64,000 nucleotides of DNA, taken from Ruminococcus sp. (GTDB lineage Bacteria; Bacillota; Clostridia; Oscillospirales; Acutalibacteraceae). The notes beneath the pieces are model-generated. The model did no database searches. It was not told where the DNA came from and saw only the letters and a list, made by a program, of their open reading frames with translations. Position numbers and translations under genes: made by a program. How positions within the stretch are numbered: position 1 is the stretch's first letter; every line of letters begins with the position of its first letter. Location: assembly GCA_017416065.1 (NCBI GenBank), contig JAFQDM010000022.1, forward strand, positions 1 through 64,000. The letters run 5' to 3'. Below are positions 43,042-51,883 of this stretch, in pieces.

Positions 43042-44127
43042 TTACTTTTTCTGCTTCGGGTCAAAAGCATCTCTCAGACCGTCACCAAATAGGTTAAGGC
43101 TGAGAACTATCATACAGATAGTAAGTGCGGGAACCAGAAGTCTGTATACATCAGAGTAGATGTAGGAAAGATTCTCATTTGCAAGTGAGCCCAGAGAAGG
43201 CATGGGAATGGAAACACCAAGACCCAAAAAGCTCAGGAAGCTCTCTGTGAAGATAGCATTGGGAATCTGAAGTGCTGTGGAAATAACGATAACGCTGATA
43301 CAGTTGGGAAGCAGATGCTTTCTGATGATTCTGGAGGGCTTTGCTCCCAGAGCCTTTGCGGTCAGGATGAACTCCTGCTGCTTGATGGAAAGGATCTGAC
43401 CACGGATAAGACGAGCCATGGATACCCAATAAAGAAGTGCAAATACAAGGAAGATACTGATCATACCTGTTCCAAGCTTTGCAAGGAAGGTGCCGGCAAT
43501 AAGGGGCTCCAGAGTCTGCTGGAATACAACAGAGAACAGGATAACCATCAGCATATCCGGCAGAGAATAGATGATATCAACTATTCTCATCATAATAAGG
43601 TCAACCTTGCCGCCAAAGTAGCCGGCGATCGAACCGTAGAGTGTACCTATAATAAGAACGATAACAGAAGCGAAAAGACCAACGGAGAGAGAGATTCTTG
43701 TTCCGTAAATAACGCGGATAAAGTAATCTCTGCCCAGGCTGTCGGTTCCCAGAAGATGGGGGAACACGTCCTTACCCTCTTCAATCATCTTCTTTTCTGT
43801 GTTGCTGTATTCCATAGGACCTAAGTTGTTGTAGCTGGAATCGGGAAGCTTGCCCTTTTCAGCAATACTCAGCTGCTGGTCGTAGGTATAGGGGTATACC
43901 ATAGGAATAATGATAACTGCAAGAATAATAAAGATCAGGATGAACGCACAGGTGATTGCAACCTTGTTCTTCCACAGACGTCTCATACCGTCCTTGAAGA
44001 AGGTCACGCTCTCGCGCTCTATGATCTGTTGCTCCTTTTCTTCAGAAGAAGCCTTCTCCCACTTGGAGAGGTCCAGCTGAAAGCTCAGCGGATTCTTCTC
44101 AGGGAGTGTGTCAACATTTTTGCTCAT
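43042..44127 (-). CDS. oppC: Oligopeptide ABC transporter permease OppC
   Basis: A 361-aa protein with a long N-terminal cytosolic tail (residues 1-50), a first TM helix, a periplasm-facing loop of about 60 residues, and five further helices with the EAA loop (SMARLIRGQILSIKQQEFILTAKALGAKPSRIIRKHLLPN). It pairs with OppB to form the channel. Confidence 0.95.
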   Translation of the reverse strand: MSKNVDTLPEKNPLSFQLDLSKWEKASSEEKEQQIIERESVTFFKDGMRRLWKNKVAITCAFILIFIILAVIIIPMVYPYTYDQQLSIAEKGKLPDSSYNNLGPMEYSNTEKKMIEEGKDVFPHLLGTDSLGRDYFIRVIYGTRISLSVGLFASVIVLIIGTLYGSIAGYFGGKVDLIMMRIVDIIYSLPDMLMVILFSVVFQQTLEPLIAGTFLAKLGTGMISIFLVFALLYWVSMARLIRGQILSIKQQEFILTAKALGAKPSRIIRKHLLPNCISVIVISTALQIPNAIFTESFLSFLGLGVSIPMPSLGSLANENLSYIYSDVYRLLVPALTICMIVLSLNLFGDGLRDAFDPKQKK

Positions 44128-44142
44128 TGTACCTTTCCTCCC

Positions 44143-45069
44143 TTAAGACAAATCTACTCTCGGGTCGAACAGCTTGTAAAGAATGTCCGACAGGAGCATC
44201 ATAACTACAACTATAATAGCAAGGAAGATAGTTGTGCCCATAATCATGGTATAGTCACGGTTGATGATACTTGAAACAAAGTACTTGCCAAGTCCGGGAA
44301 CCGCAAAGATCTTTTCTACAACGAGGGAGCCTGTGAGGATGAAAGCCACCATGGGACCTGCGTATGTAATAACAGGTGTAACCGCATTTCTCAGAGCGTG
44401 CTTAAAGAGCACCATTGAGGGTGCAACACCCTTTGCCTTAGCCGTGCGGATGTAGTCCTGACCCAGAACGTCCAGCATACTGGAACGGGTAAGACGGATA
44501 ATATACGCCATAGGATACAGCATAAGAGAAATGATGGGCAGTATCAGTCCCGCTGCGGTCTGACCGTTGGCAGGCAGAACCTTCATCTGCACACAGAATA
44601 TCCACAGCAGAAGCGTTGCCACAATAAACGACGGCATAGCAACAAAGGCGGTAGACACAACCATAATGATCCTGTCAACGAGCTTATTGTGGAACACTGC
44701 TGCCAAAGAGCCCAGGATAAGACCCAGTACGATTGCAGATGCAGCCGCAATAATTCCCAGCTTTGCGCTTGTGGAGAAGCCTTCCATAATAACATCCGTA
44801 ACCTCTCGGCCATCCATCTTCATAGAGGGGCCGAAATCAAAGGTGATCGCGCCCTTAAGGTAGTTCAGATACTGCTCGCCTACCGGCTTGTCCAGTCCAA
44901 ACTTTGCGTTAAGAGCTGCCAAGGTTGTTTCCGTAACGGATTTTTCACTCAAGAAGGGTCCACCGGGAATGAAATTCATAATAAAGAAAGTGATTGTTAC
45001 AACCAGAAAGATCGTGACGATTGCAAGAAGCACTCTCTTTATCAGGTAATACAGAAATTTTTTGTCCAT
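44143..45069 (-). CDS. oppB: Oligopeptide ABC transporter permease OppB
   Basis: A 308-aa protein with six TM helices; the first is YYLIKRVLLAIVTIFLVVTITFFIMNFIPGGPF and the EAA loop is TRSSMLDVLGQDYIRTAKAKGVAPSMVLFKHALRN. First gene of oppBCDF-A; a TATAAT (45131-45136 on the minus strand) lies upstream but its -35 is poor. Confidence 0.95.
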   Translation of the reverse strand: MDKKFLYYLIKRVLLAIVTIFLVVTITFFIMNFIPGGPFLSEKSVTETTLAALNAKFGLDKPVGEQYLNYLKGAITFDFGPSMKMDGREVTDVIMEGFSTSAKLGIIAAASAIVLGLILGSLAAVFHNKLVDRIIMVVSTAFVAMPSFIVATLLLWIFCVQMKVLPANGQTAAGLILPIISLMLYPMAYIIRLTRSSMLDVLGQDYIRTAKAKGVAPSMVLFKHALRNAVTPVITYAGPMVAFILTGSLVVEKIFAVPGLGKYFVSSIINRDYTMIMGTTIFLAIIVVVMMLLSDILYKLFDPRVDLS

Positions 45070-45386
45070 ATTCCATCGTCCTTGTAAATATTTTTTGCAT
45101 GTGCAGACACCTACACATTATTATTTGTCTATTATACAAAATAACACCGCACAAAGGGATAAATAACGAGATAATCGTTTTGGAAACTACATAATTTCAA
45201 GCAATAATAAACAAAAATCTCCCTTGCAGTATGAAAAAGTTACAAACATTTTGACATATAAACTCCCAAAAACACGATATTTTGTAACACACTAAAGCAC
45301 AAAGCACAACTTATGGACTTCCCTTTTACTCAATGGATTTAAACACCCTCGCTTGGCAAACCATCCGCAATTTGCCGCAAAAGCAA
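45070..45386. other. AT-rich intergenic region upstream of oppB
   Basis: Holds the probable oppB promoter (TATAAT at 45131-45136, minus strand) and no gene. No conserved RNA is recognised. Confidence 0.4.
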
Positions 45387-45414
45387 GGACGACCCGTGGT
45401 CTTACAGGTCGTCC
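45387..45414. terminator. Hairpin after the LRR-dockerin gene
   Basis: GGACGACC/GGTCGTCC stem with a 12-base loop, 27 bases past the stop; no clear U-run on the minus strand. Confidence 0.5.
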
Positions 45415-45440
45415 CTATGTCATATATATAATATTTACCC

Positions 45441-47390
45441 TCAGTAAGGAAGCCCCACAAGGAACTTCTGTATGGCAGTAGCATCTTTCACATTCACATT
45501 GCCGTCACCGTTAAAGTCGGCATTTTCATACTGATATTTGTTAAGATTAATAAAGCCTACTACGTGTTTCTGAATAGTCGTCGCATCCTTAATACTGATA
45601 ACACCATCACCATTAGTATCTCCTAATAAGCCCTCATACTCAAAATCACCAATATCCCCAAGAGAAATAAACTCATAGTCATAGAAGTTGGCAAAATTCA
45701 TAGCATCGGTATTTTCATAACCTCTGACTGTGAAATCAGACATTTTCGAGGAAGACCAATGTCCCGTTTCCTCATTATATGTGCGAATAAATCCGAACGA
45801 TTGTACCCCAACAGACTTAATGCCTGCAGGTATACTAACCTCTTTCAGAGATGGACAAGTAGCAAAAGCATAATCACCGATTTTCTTGAGAGTATCCGGA
45901 AACGTGACTTTATTAAGCAACTCAAAACCAAAGAAAGCATCCTCGGCAACAGCTATTGTACCCTCTTTAAAAGTCAGTTCTGTTATTTCAGTAGGATCTC
46001 CTTTATATCCCAGGGCATTGTTGCATAGGTATAATACTCCCTCAGGTTGAAGATCAAGCCAGCGGGTGCCGAAAAAATCAACATCAGTAAACGCGGTGGA
46101 TCCCTCGGGAATGACAATATCCTCAAGGGAAGAGCAATCAAAAAATGTAGCCGCCCCTGCATTCTCCACAGAAGTGGGAAGCTTCAGCTCCTTAATACCG
46201 CTACAACCCACAAAAGCTCCCTCACCAATCACGGTAATACCGTAAAACAATTTAATATCTGTCAGCTTTTCGCAGGATTTAAAGGCATAATCCTCAATAA
46301 ACTTAGTTTTGATTGATAGAGAAACAGATCCAGTTTTGCCCTCAGGGCACAAATAAAATCTGGTTTCGTCATTGCTGTAGAGCATACCATCTATAGATTT
46401 GTAAGTGGAGTCATCCTCGTGCACAACAATGTTCTCCAATGAAGTGCACCCGTCAAAAGCAGAAAGCTCTATAATTCCTACAGTCTGAGGAATAACTATT
46501 TCCTTCAGATTCTTCTGTCCTGCAAAGGCCCCTTCGTTTATGGAATATACCCCGGGCTTCAGTTCAATTTTTTCAGGAGCAACTCCTTTGTACATATAAG
46601 CCATTCTGCCCTCACGAAAGCAAATCACTCCGTCCGGTTGGTTATTAAACCAAGGAGTTTCTTCAAAAGCATTGATAGAAACAGACATCTGTGAATCGCC
46701 AACATCAACAGAAGTCAGATTCTCACAACCATAAAAAGCATAGTGATCTACACGTCCTCTGCCTTCGATCTCAACGGACTCAACAGAGGAATACATAAAC
46801 GCGCCCTCGGAAATGAATTCAACGTTTGTGTCTATTTCTATATCCTTAAGATTGAGCGCAGAAATAAAAGCATAAGGAGCAATGGTACTTGTATGCGGAT
46901 GAATATAGAATTCTGCCATGGTTGGAAAGGCAATAAGCTCAGACAGAGAGGTATATAGCGAACCCCGGTAAGCCTGGTATGTTTTGTTATTATCCTCAAC
47001 TTTATATTCTGTAAAACGCCCTCCGGAAAAAGCGCCTACTCCTATATGAGAAACATTTTGGGGAATCACAACAGTATAGAGAGCAGTATTCCAGAACGCA
47101 AAATCTTCAATTATCTCCAAAGTTTCGGGAAGCTCAACTTCATAAATCTCCGCATCAGAAAAAGCATCTTCTCCTATAACCTTTACAGGATATCCGTCAA
47201 TCTCCTCCGGAATTACCACTTTTTCTGCAGCTCCGCCGGTATACTTTGTAATTACGACAGAATTTTCATCATACATTTCGTACTCAAACAAATCATACTT
47301 TGCTGCAGAAGCGCTAATGGGGAATTCCACCGCAATCAACAATAAAAATACAACAACAAAAAAACTGCTGATAAATTTTCTAACTGACAT
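45441..47390 (-). CDS. Secreted BspA-type leucine-rich repeat protein with dockerin
   Basis: A 649-aa protein with a signal peptide (FFVVVFLLLIAVEFPISASA). LRR_5 repeats run from about residue 55 to 560, interrupted by non-repeat segments (SLYTSLSELIAFPTMAEFYIHP, GMLYSNDETRFYLCPEG) that may be loops. The dockerin occupies about 590-649 with loops DTNGDGVISIKDATTIQKHV and DFNGDGNVNVKDATAIQKFL, both with ideal Ca-binding D-x-N-x-D patterns. Probable surface adhesin or scaffold-bound protein. It is similar in build to the protein at 36791-38620, on the other side of the opp operon. Confidence 0.9.
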   Translation of the reverse strand: MSVRKFISSFFVVVFLLLIAVEFPISASAAKYDLFEYEMYDENSVVITKYTGGAAEKVVIPEEIDGYPVKVIGEDAFSDAEIYEVELPETLEIIEDFAFWNTALYTVVIPQNVSHIGVGAFSGGRFTEYKVEDNNKTYQAYRGSLYTSLSELIAFPTMAEFYIHPHTSTIAPYAFISALNLKDIEIDTNVEFISEGAFMYSSVESVEIEGRGRVDHYAFYGCENLTSVDVGDSQMSVSINAFEETPWFNNQPDGVICFREGRMAYMYKGVAPEKIELKPGVYSINEGAFAGQKNLKEIVIPQTVGIIELSAFDGCTSLENIVVHEDDSTYKSIDGMLYSNDETRFYLCPEGKTGSVSLSIKTKFIEDYAFKSCEKLTDIKLFYGITVIGEGAFVGCSGIKELKLPTSVENAGAATFFDCSSLEDIVIPEGSTAFTDVDFFGTRWLDLQPEGVLYLCNNALGYKGDPTEITELTFKEGTIAVAEDAFFGFELLNKVTFPDTLKKIGDYAFATCPSLKEVSIPAGIKSVGVQSFGFIRTYNEETGHWSSSKMSDFTVRGYENTDAMNFANFYDYEFISLGDIGDFEYEGLLGDTNGDGVISIKDATTIQKHVVGFINLNKYQYENADFNGDGNVNVKDATAIQKFLVGLPY

Positions 47391-47514
47391 AAAATCGCCT
47401 CCGTTATATCGCTCAGTCTAATGAGATAGGCTGCTATGATTAATATAGCACAAGCCATTTTCATTGTCAATAAAAATACACCCTGCAAAACAAAATAATT
47501 TTTGCAGACAAAAA

Positions 47515-47546
47515 GCTCCGACCCTTACAAAAAAGAGTCGGAGCTG
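47515..47546 (-). terminator. pnp terminator
   Basis: AGCTCCGAC/GTCGGAGCT stem, then TTTTT on the minus strand. Confidence 0.75.
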
Positions 47547-47618
47547 ATTTAATGTGAATTTATATTACCGTATTCTAACTATATACTATTTATAGTATAG
47601 AAATCAGTATCAAAAATA

Positions 47619-49838
47619 TCAGTTTCTGCGGGGGCGACGGTCGCGGTTGTCTCTGCCGCCGCGGCCACCCTCTCTGCGGGGTCTGTCTGCGTTCACGTCA
47701 TTCTCGGGAATGAGGCCGTCTACCTCGATGAGCACATCTCTGCGAGAGAGGTTGAGTCTGCCCTTGTCGTCGATCTCCATAACCTTAACGCGGATAACAT
47801 CGCCAACGTTTACAACGTCTGTTACCTTGTCTGTACGCTTAACATCAAGCTGAGAAATGTGAACAAGTCCTTCCTTGCCGGGAGCGATCTCAACAAATGC
47901 GCCAAAGTCCATAATACGAGTAACCTTACCCAGGTACATTGCACCGGGCTCGGGATCGATTGCGATGGTCTCAACAATAGCAAGAGCTCTGCGGCACTGC
48001 TCAATGTCAATACCGGAAACGAACACCTGGCCGTTGTCGCCGTCTTCCTCAATGTCGATCTTAACCTCGCACTGAGCCTGGATCTCCTTGATAACCTTGC
48101 CGCCCTTGCCGATAACTTCAGAAATCTTGTCAGCAGGGATAGTAGTTGTAAGCATCTTGGGAGCATACTTGGAAAGCTCTGCTCTGGGAGTCTCAATAGC
48201 CTTGAGCATAACCTCATCAAGGATGTAGTTTCTTGCAACGTGGGTCTTCTCAAGTGCTTCCTTAACCATCTCAGGTGTAAGTCCGGAGATCTTCAGGTCC
48301 ATCTGAATAGCTGTGATGCCGTCGTGTGTACCTGCTACCTTAAAGTCCATATCGCCAAAGAAGTCCTCAACACCCTGGATGTCAACCATTGTCATCCAGC
48401 GGTCGCCCTCTGTGATAAGTCCGCAGGAGATACCTGCAACGGGAGCCTTGATGGGAACACCTGCATCCATAAGAGCAAGAGTAGAACCGCAAACGGAGCC
48501 CTGAGATGTGGATCCGTTGGAAGAAAGAACCTCAGATACAAGTCTGATGGAATAGGGGAACTCCTCTGCAGAGGGGATTACGGGAACGAGAGCTCTCTCT
48601 GCAAGAGCGCCGTGACCGATCTCACGTCTGCCGGGACCTCTGCTGGGTCTTGTCTCGCCTACGGAGTAGCTGGGGAAGTTGTAGTGGTGCATATAGCGCT
48701 TGTACTCTTCCTCGTCAATACCGTCAAGAAGCTGTCTGTCGGAGATAGGTCCGAGAGTTGCAATTGTGAGCACCTGAGTCTGGCCACGGGTGAAAAGACC
48801 TGAACCGTGAACTCTGGGCAGCAGTGCTACCTCTGATGCAAGAGGTCTGATATCGTTCATACCTCTGCCGTCAACACGCTTCTGCTCGTCAAGAAGCCAG
48901 CGGCGAACAATGTATTTCTGAACCTTGTAGAGGCACTCGTCGATCTTTGCCTCACAGTCGGGATATATCTCGTCAAACTTTGCATGAACTGCCTCATAGA
49001 TGGGCTGGAGTCTTGCATCGCGGACTGTTTTGTCGTCTGTGTCCATAGCAACCTTGATGTCTGCCTCAGAAAACTCCTTGATTGCATTGAACATAGCCTC
49101 ATCAGGCTCGTTGGAGGGATAAGAGAACTTCTCTTTGCCGATCTCTGCCTGAATACCCTTGATAAACTCAATGATCTGCTGGTTAGCCTCATGACCTGCC
49201 ATAATGGCATTGTACATAACCTCGTCGCTTACGCAGTTAGCACCTGCCTCGATCATGGCAATTCTGCTGTCTGTGGAAGCAACTGTTGTTGCCATCTCAG
49301 ACTTCTCTCTCTGCTCCTGGGTGGGGTTGATAACGAACTCGCCGTCAACATAGCCCACGGATACGCCGGAGATAGGGCCGTTCCAGGGAATATCGGAAAT
49401 GGAGATCGCAATGGATGTACCTACCATTGCAACGATCTCAGGCTGGCAGTCGGGGTCAACAGACATAACCGTACAAACAACGGAAACGTCGTTTCTCATA
49501 TCCTTGGGGAACAAGGGACGGATGGGTCTGTCAATAACACGGCTGGTAAGGATAGCCTTCTCAGAGGGTCTGCCCTCACGCTTTAAAAAGCTGCCGGGGA
49601 TCTTGCCTACAGAGTAGAGCTTCTCCTCAAAATCTACGGAAAGAGGGAAGAAATCAATGCCCTCTCTGGGTTTTGCTGCTCCTGTAACAGCAACGTGAAC
49701 TACTGTCTCGCCGTAGCGAACAAGACATGCACCGTTTGCAAGCTGGGTTGTTTTGCCTGTTTCAACCACAAGGGGTCTGCCTGCAAATTCTGTCTCAAAG
49801 GTTCTGAACTTGTCAAAAGTCATAGCTTTGTTTGCCAT
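47619..49838 (-). CDS. pnp: Polyribonucleotide nucleotidyltransferase (PNPase)
   Basis: Start at 49838 (MANKAM) behind AGGAGG; 739 aa. Two RNase PH domains (FETEFAGRPLVVETGKTTQLANG at the start and the second from about 320 with VDGRGMNDIRPL), KH (ADKISEVIGKGGKVIKEIQ) and S1 (GKVTRIMDFGAFVEIAPGKEGLVHISQL), then an Arg/Gly-rich tail (RPRREGGRGGRDNRDRRP) likely to bind RNA. It degrades mRNA 3'-5' with phosphate. Downstream of rpsO, the usual order. Confidence 0.97.
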   Translation of the reverse strand: MANKAMTFDKFRTFETEFAGRPLVVETGKTTQLANGACLVRYGETVVHVAVTGAAKPREGIDFFPLSVDFEEKLYSVGKIPGSFLKREGRPSEKAILTSRVIDRPIRPLFPKDMRNDVSVVCTVMSVDPDCQPEIVAMVGTSIAISISDIPWNGPISGVSVGYVDGEFVINPTQEQREKSEMATTVASTDSRIAMIEAGANCVSDEVMYNAIMAGHEANQQIIEFIKGIQAEIGKEKFSYPSNEPDEAMFNAIKEFSEADIKVAMDTDDKTVRDARLQPIYEAVHAKFDEIYPDCEAKIDECLYKVQKYIVRRWLLDEQKRVDGRGMNDIRPLASEVALLPRVHGSGLFTRGQTQVLTIATLGPISDRQLLDGIDEEEYKRYMHHYNFPSYSVGETRPSRGPGRREIGHGALAERALVPVIPSAEEFPYSIRLVSEVLSSNGSTSQGSVCGSTLALMDAGVPIKAPVAGISCGLITEGDRWMTMVDIQGVEDFFGDMDFKVAGTHDGITAIQMDLKISGLTPEMVKEALEKTHVARNYILDEVMLKAIETPRAELSKYAPKMLTTTIPADKISEVIGKGGKVIKEIQAQCEVKIDIEEDGDNGQVFVSGIDIEQCRRALAIVETIAIDPEPGAMYLGKVTRIMDFGAFVEIAPGKEGLVHISQLDVKRTDKVTDVVNVGDVIRVKVMEIDDKGRLNLSRRDVLIEVDGLIPENDVNADRPRREGGRGGRDNRDRRPRRN

Positions 49839-49934
49839 AATTAAAATCCTCCTGTAAAAAATATATTTCACAGGGTTTTTCGCTGATTTAGCAATAAAAT
49901 CAAGAATCCCACAGATTAATAAATTTACACTTCT

Positions 49935-50085
49935 TTACGTCACGCCTCCTTGCTCTACGCTGCTCTTAAAAAATCTACCCTCTCCTCTGATTTGCTTATG
50001 CAGATTTATATGTTATCAAAGCTGCATTATTCAGCAAATCCGAGGTCGCCGTTGATTTTTTAATGCTTCGAGCATCGGCGCCGGA
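49935..50085 (+). repeat. Dispersed stem-loop repeat, copy 2
   Basis: The core 49989-50040 keeps GATTTGCT/AGCAAATC and TTATGCAGATTTA of copy 1 (40781-40832), but the inner stem is ATGCAG/CTGCAT. Flanks GTCACGCCTC and AGGTCGC are shared. It lies between pnp and rpsO. Confidence 0.6.
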
Positions 50086-50120
50086 TTCTTCATTTTACCG
50101 CTAAACTGAAGCGATAAAAA

Positions 50121-50168
50121 CCCTGTAATAAACGGAATACAGGGCAAACGGCGTTTTGCCGTCTGCCC
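50121..50168 (-). terminator. Twin hairpins after rpsO
   Basis: CCCTGT/ACAGGG (50121-50144) is followed by TTTTT on the minus strand; a second stem GGGCAAACGGC/GCCGTCTGCCC (50142-50168) is T-rich on the plus side. They separate rpsO from pnp, at least partly. Confidence 0.6.
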
Positions 50169-50180
50169 CTTTTTGATTGA

Positions 50181-50444
50181 TTATTTACGGATGCCGAGTC
50201 TGGCAATGATGGAACGATATCTCTCGATATCTACCTTTGTCAGGTAAGCAAGAAGAGCTCTTCTCTGACCAACCATCTTGAGGAGACCTCTGCGGCTGTG
50301 ATGATCCTTCTTGTGCTCCTTCAGGTGCTCTGTAAGGTCGTTGATTCTCTTTGTGAGAAGAGCGATCTGAACCTCAGGTGAACCTGTGTCGCCCTCTTTG
50401 AGAGCGTACTCGTTGATAATAGCAATCTTTTCTTCTTTAAGCAT
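50181..50444 (-). CDS. rpsO: 30S ribosomal protein S15
   Basis: An 87-aa protein starting at 50444 behind AAAGGTGG. The S15 signature [40 protein letters not shown] is complete, with H42-type RNA-binding residues (HHSRRG). It binds the central domain of 16S rRNA. S15 genes often autoregulate through their leader; the 98-base leader here holds a GCCGC/GCGG hairpin at about 50504-50517. Confidence 0.97.
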   Translation of the reverse strand: MLKEEKIAIINEYALKEGDTGSPEVQIALLTKRINDLTEHLKEHKKDHHSRRGLLKMVGQRRALLAYLTKVDIERYRSIIARLGIRK

Positions 50445-50548
50445 TGTGTAAACCACCTTTTTTAATATTACCCTCAGACACAGAGAAAGGACGGTGAATC
50501 CGCATTGCGGCATACTCCAAAACCCGTGAAAGGGGCGAAAACAGAAGT

Positions 50549-50577
50549 ATTATAACATAATATTTCTGAAATGTAAA
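50549..50577 (-). promoter_or_regulatory. rpsO promoter
   Basis: Minus strand TTTACA (50572-50577), 17-base spacer, TATAAT (50549-50554). Confidence 0.65.
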
Positions 50578-50601
50578 GCATTATTAATTCAAAAGTTACT
50601 C

Positions 50602-51012
50602 TTATTCATCTGTGAACTTTTGTGCAAATTCTCTCAAGCTTTCTTTTTGCTCGGGAGTAAGCGTTCTGTACCATATGAGCATACTGCGCTCATCCTTGGC
50701 GATGGAATATATCTTCTCATCCTTAAGATCAAGCACCTCTTCCTCCTCAGACAAGACCTCATCGAAAGGACTGCCGGACACATCCCTGAGAGAAAGCCCC
50801 GGCATACGATCCTCATTCGGCAGAAAAACAATGGGATCTACGTTGAATATCTGAGACAGCTTGCGAATACTCTTAAGGTCAGGCTCTGTGGTGCCCGATT
50901 CATAGTATGCATAGGTTGATCTGTCAATATGCAACACGTCTGCAACCTGTCTCTGTGTAAGCTCACATTGCTTTCTCAAGTATCTGAGCGCTTTTCCTAA
51001 CTCCTTTGACAT
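50602..51012 (-). CDS. XRE-family transcriptional regulator
   Basis: A 136-aa protein (start MSKELGKAL at 51012, GGGGTGG ahead). The XRE helix-turn-helix occupies residues 5-60 (ALRYLRKQCELTQRQVADVLHIDRSTYAYYESGTTEPDLKSIRKLSQIFNVD). An acidic linker (SEEEEVLDLKDEKIYS) leads to a C-terminal helix (YRTLTPEQKESLREFAQKF) often seen in dimerising clostridial XRE proteins. The target is unknown. Confidence 0.85.
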   Translation of the reverse strand: MSKELGKALRYLRKQCELTQRQVADVLHIDRSTYAYYESGTTEPDLKSIRKLSQIFNVDPIVFLPNEDRMPGLSLRDVSGSPFDEVLSEEEEVLDLKDEKIYSIAKDERSMLIWYRTLTPEQKESLREFAQKFTDE

Positions 51013-51204
51013 AATATCCACCCCATAAAGGTACATTCTGTACCACGTTATTTATATTATGCGAGTGAATTTAATCCACGTCCACTTTTGGTGAATAAGT
51101 TTCACCTCCTCCCGACTCTGCCAATTCGCCCTCAAAAAATATTTAACAACACGTATTGAAAAATCTGAAATAATAATGTATAATTGCAAATATGCTATTA
51201 ATAT

Positions 51205-51280
51205 GCTGGTGTAGCTCAGTCGGTAGAGCAGCTGATTCGTAATCAGCAGGTCGCGTGTTCAAGTCACGTCACCAGCTCCA
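51205..51280 (+). tRNA. tRNA-Thr (CGT)
   Basis: 76 nt with encoded CCA. Acceptor GCTGGTG/CACCAGC, anticodon stem CTGAT/ATCAG with loop TCGTA and anticodon CGT, T-arm GCGTG TTCAAGT CACGT. It reads ACG codons. A terminator follows within three bases. Confidence 0.93.
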
Positions 51281-51282
51281 AC

Positions 51283-51323
51283 AAAAGCCTGATTTTCCAT
51301 GTGGAGATCAGGCTTTTTGTTTT
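51283..51323 (+). terminator. tRNA-Thr terminator
   Basis: AAAAGCCTGAT/ATCAGGCTTTT stem, then TGTTTTAT. Confidence 0.8.
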
Positions 51324-51481
51324 ATATGTCTGCAACGGACAACAGCATCCAAGCTTTACAGCTTAACTTTTCAACATCTTTACAGGCAGACAAACAGCTC
51401 TGCCGCAGTCATTTTTACTTCGCCCGGATACAAACTACCGCATTACTGATAAAATATAACACATCCTTTATTATTACGCAA

Positions 51482-51495
51482 GTGCGTACACGCAC
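51482..51495. promoter_or_regulatory. Candidate operator upstream of the small XRE gene
   Basis: GTGCGT-AC-ACGCAC, a 6-bp inverted repeat about 40 bases before the gene, possibly an autoregulatory site. Confidence 0.35.
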
Positions 51496-51535
51496 CAACG
51501 TAACTTTGCATACAATATTTTTGAGGTGACTAACT

Positions 51536-51778
51536 ATGAGCGTCAAAGATGTTGTATCCCAAAGATTCAAGGAATTATGTGATGAAAGAAATATCAAGAT
51601 CAACGAATTAGCAAACATATCCGGAGTCACACCCTCCACCGCATACAGTATGATGGACAAAAACAGACGGGATGTATCCATAATTACCATCAAAAAGTTT
51701 TGTGACGGATTGGATATAACCTTAGGCGAATTCTTCTCAACTCCTGAGTTTGACAATTTAGAACAGGAGATCAAATAA
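51536..51778 (+). CDS. Small XRE/Cro-type regulator
   Basis: An 80-aa protein that is almost entirely one helix-turn-helix domain: RFKELCDERNIKINELANISGVTPSTAYSMMDKNRRDVSIITIKKFCDGLDITLGEFFSTPEF. GAGGTG precedes the ATG. Single gene ending at a bidirectional terminator. It resembles phage Cro/antitoxin-size XRE proteins, but no toxin or phage gene is adjacent. Confidence 0.85.
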   Translation: MSVKDVVSQRFKELCDERNIKINELANISGVTPSTAYSMMDKNRRDVSIITIKKFCDGLDITLGEFFSTPEFDNLEQEIK

Positions 51779-51810
51779 GCACCATATTATTATTTACATT
51801 TTGGCATCAA

Positions 51811-51853
51811 AAAACACCGCAGTTCGGTCTTCGTGAACCTACTGCGGTGTTTT
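51811..51853. terminator. Bidirectional terminator between converging genes
   Basis: AAAACACCGCAGT/ACTGCGGTGTTTT stem with a 17-base loop; A-rich before and T-rich after. Confidence 0.8.
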
Positions 51854-51883
51854 GTTATCTGTGAATTATCAGATATTATTAAA

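Noticed and set aside
47859..48803. Long open frames antisense to pnp, infB, nusA and metG.
   Set aside because: They mirror highly biased codons of the sense genes, lack SD signals and show no domain.
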